Assembly (NCBI GenBank): GCA_947462495.1
Contig: CANHOY010000075.1
Coordinates: forward strand, 1 to 7,491
Direction of reading: 5' to 3'
Length of the DNA: 7,491 nucleotides
Origin: Bacteroidota bacterium
GTDB lineage: Bacteria > Bacteroidota > Bacteroidia > Chitinophagales > Chitinophagaceae
The number at the start of each line of letters is the position of its first letter. Position 1 is the stretch's first letter. The notes under the pieces are model-generated. The model did no database searches and was not told where the DNA came from. It saw only the letters and a program-made list of their open reading frames with translations. A program made the translations under genes and the position numbers. Shown piece by piece: positions 6,485-7,491 of this stretch.

Positions 6485-7491
6485 ATGAAAAAATCGATCT
6501 TATTTTTAGCAAGCTGTATGATGACCATCTTCAGTTTTGCTCAAATTACCAGTTCCACTATTTCTGGTATTATAGTAAATGAAAAAAATGAAGTCATGGT
6601 TGGGGCATCAGTTATTGCAACGCACGTTCCAACAGGTACAACTTATAAAACAGTCACTAACAAAACAGGTGCTTTCGTTTTCCCTTCAGTAAGAGTGGGA
6701 GGGCCATTTACAGTTGCAGCAAGCTATGTAGGGTATAAAAGCAATCAAGTAGATGATTTAAACACGAACTTAGGTGTGGCTAGTAATATTGATTTTGTTT
6801 TAATTGCTAATGGCTCAAAATTGACAGATGTTGTTGTTTCTAGTAATAGAAATGGCTTATTCTCTAAAGAAAGAACAGGCGCTTCTCAACAATTTACAAG
6901 AAGAGACTTGCAAAATATTCCAATTACTGGAGCAAGAACAATTGATGGTATTACAAAGTACAATGCAAACGGAAACGGAAATTCATTTGGTGCACAAGAT
7001 TCTCGATTAAACAACTTTACGATTGATGGTTCTCAGTTCAATAATAGTTTTGGTTTAGGTTCATCTGCACAAGCAGGTGGTAGAACAGGTGCATCTGCTA
7101 TTTCATTGGATGCCCTTGAGCAATTGCAAGTGAACATTGCTCCTTATGATATTCGTCAGAGTGGTTTTACTGGTGCAGGTATTAATGCAGTTACTAGATC
7201 TGGTACAAATGATATCGAAGGTTCCTACTATCAAACACAAAGAGACAATAGCTCAAGATACGTGGGTAATAAAGCGGCTGGTGTTCCAGTTGTTGCATCA
7301 AAGTTTGATGAGAAAGTAAGTGGTTTCCGTCTTGGAGCACCAATTATCAAAAATAAATTATTCATTTTTGGTAACTATGAAACATTAGAAAGAACTGAAC
7401 CAGGTACTACTTGGTTTTCTACAGGTTCTCCAAATGCGACAGGTACCCAAATTAGTAGAACAACCTACACAGATATGGAAACCTTATCTAA
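6485..7491 (+). CDS. Oar-like TonB-dependent outer-membrane receptor with N-terminal carboxypeptidase-regulatory domain, 3'-truncated by the window edge
   Basis: The frame from ATG 6485 stays open to the right edge (335 codons plus two bases). Residues 1-19 are a signal peptide (MKKSILFLAS..., cut at SFA-Q). Residues about 22-108 form a CarboxypepD_reg beta-sandwich: TISGIIVNEKNEVMVGASV, then TGAFVFPSVRVGGPFTV and YVGYKS. LTDVVVSSNR (113-122) leads into the plug, with NFTIDGSQFNNSFG (177-190), LDALEQLQVNIAPYDIRQSG (208-227) and FTGAGINAVTRSGTNDIEGS (228-247), followed by the first barrel strands (GFRLGAPIIKNKLFIFGNYE, 280-299). The APYD-R-x-GFTGAGINAVTRSGTN signature is that of Oar-type receptors (named after a Myxococcus outer-membrane protein), not of SusC glycan importers. 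Full members are usually about 1,000 residues, so about two thirds is missing. Substrate unknown; no SusD partner is visible. It is transcribed away from the minus-strand operon. Confidence 0.9.
   Translation, partial: MKKSILFLASCMMTIFSFAQITSSTISGIIVNEKNEVMVGASVIATHVPTGTTYKTVTNKTGAFVFPSVRVGGPFTVAASYVGYKSNQVDDLNTNLGVASNIDFVLIANGSKLTDVVVSSNRNGLFSKERTGASQQFTRRDLQNIPITGARTIDGITKYNANGNGNSFGAQDSRLNNFTIDGSQFNNSFGLGSSAQAGGRTGASAISLDALEQLQVNIAPYDIRQSGFTGAGINAVTRSGTNDIEGSYYQTQRDNSSRYVGNKAAGVPVVASKFDEKVSGFRLGAPIIKNKLFIFGNYETLERTEPGTTWFSTGSPNATGTQISRTTYTDMETLS

Noticed and set aside
6828..7319. Short plus-strand frames inside the receptor gene (6828-7010 and 7137-7319)
   Set aside because: They are out-of-frame shadows; the frame from 6485 gives continuous, family-typical receptor sequence to the right edge.
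6485..7491. SusC-type glycan importer
   Set aside because: The plug has the Oar-type APYDIRQSGFTGAGINAVTRSG signature rather than SusC motifs, and no SusD gene is visible.

Overview
The window looks like a chromosomal segment of a low-GC member of the Bacteroidota, probably near the Chitinophagaceae or related families. The reasons are AT-rich intergenic DNA, starts without clear Shine-Dalgarno sequences, promoter-like TAnnTTTG boxes, an Oar-type TonB-dependent receptor, and several exported proteins or lipoproteins of types common in that phylum. No phage, insertion-sequence, CRISPR, tRNA or rRNA signal is visible. The genus-level placement is inference.

Layout: (1) 3-965, plus strand: the 3' part of a formylglycine-generating enzyme (sulfatase activator), still open at the left edge and closed by a strong hairpin terminator overlapping its stop codon. 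(2) 1047-2540, plus: an exported, possibly lipid-anchored GH30 glycoside hydrolase with both catalytic glutamates. (3) 2588-4279, plus: a secreted protein of unknown function that resembles a beta-propeller-like family. (4) 4283-5647, minus: a lipoprotein joining a c-type cytochrome-like domain to a two-copper monooxygenase domain of the PHM/DBM type. (5) 5660-6088, minus: a small polytopic membrane protein just upstream of gene 4, probably in the same operon. (6) 6089-6484: a 396-bp AT-rich divergent promoter region. (7) 6485 to the right edge, plus: the N-terminal 335 residues of an Oar-like TonB-dependent receptor.

Most products act at or outside the cell envelope. The GH30 enzyme and the FGE suggest use of sulfated or other complex glycans, but no sulfatase and no SusC/SusD pair lies inside the window, and the terminator separates the two genes. 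The minus-strand pair is a separate unit that meets the plus-strand genes tail to tail with only 3 bp between the stop codons. The item most worth a second look is the cytochrome-copper monooxygenase fusion: all six copper-ligand positions of the PHM family can be placed, with spacing close to the animal enzymes, behind a lipobox and an atypical CX4CH heme-type motif.
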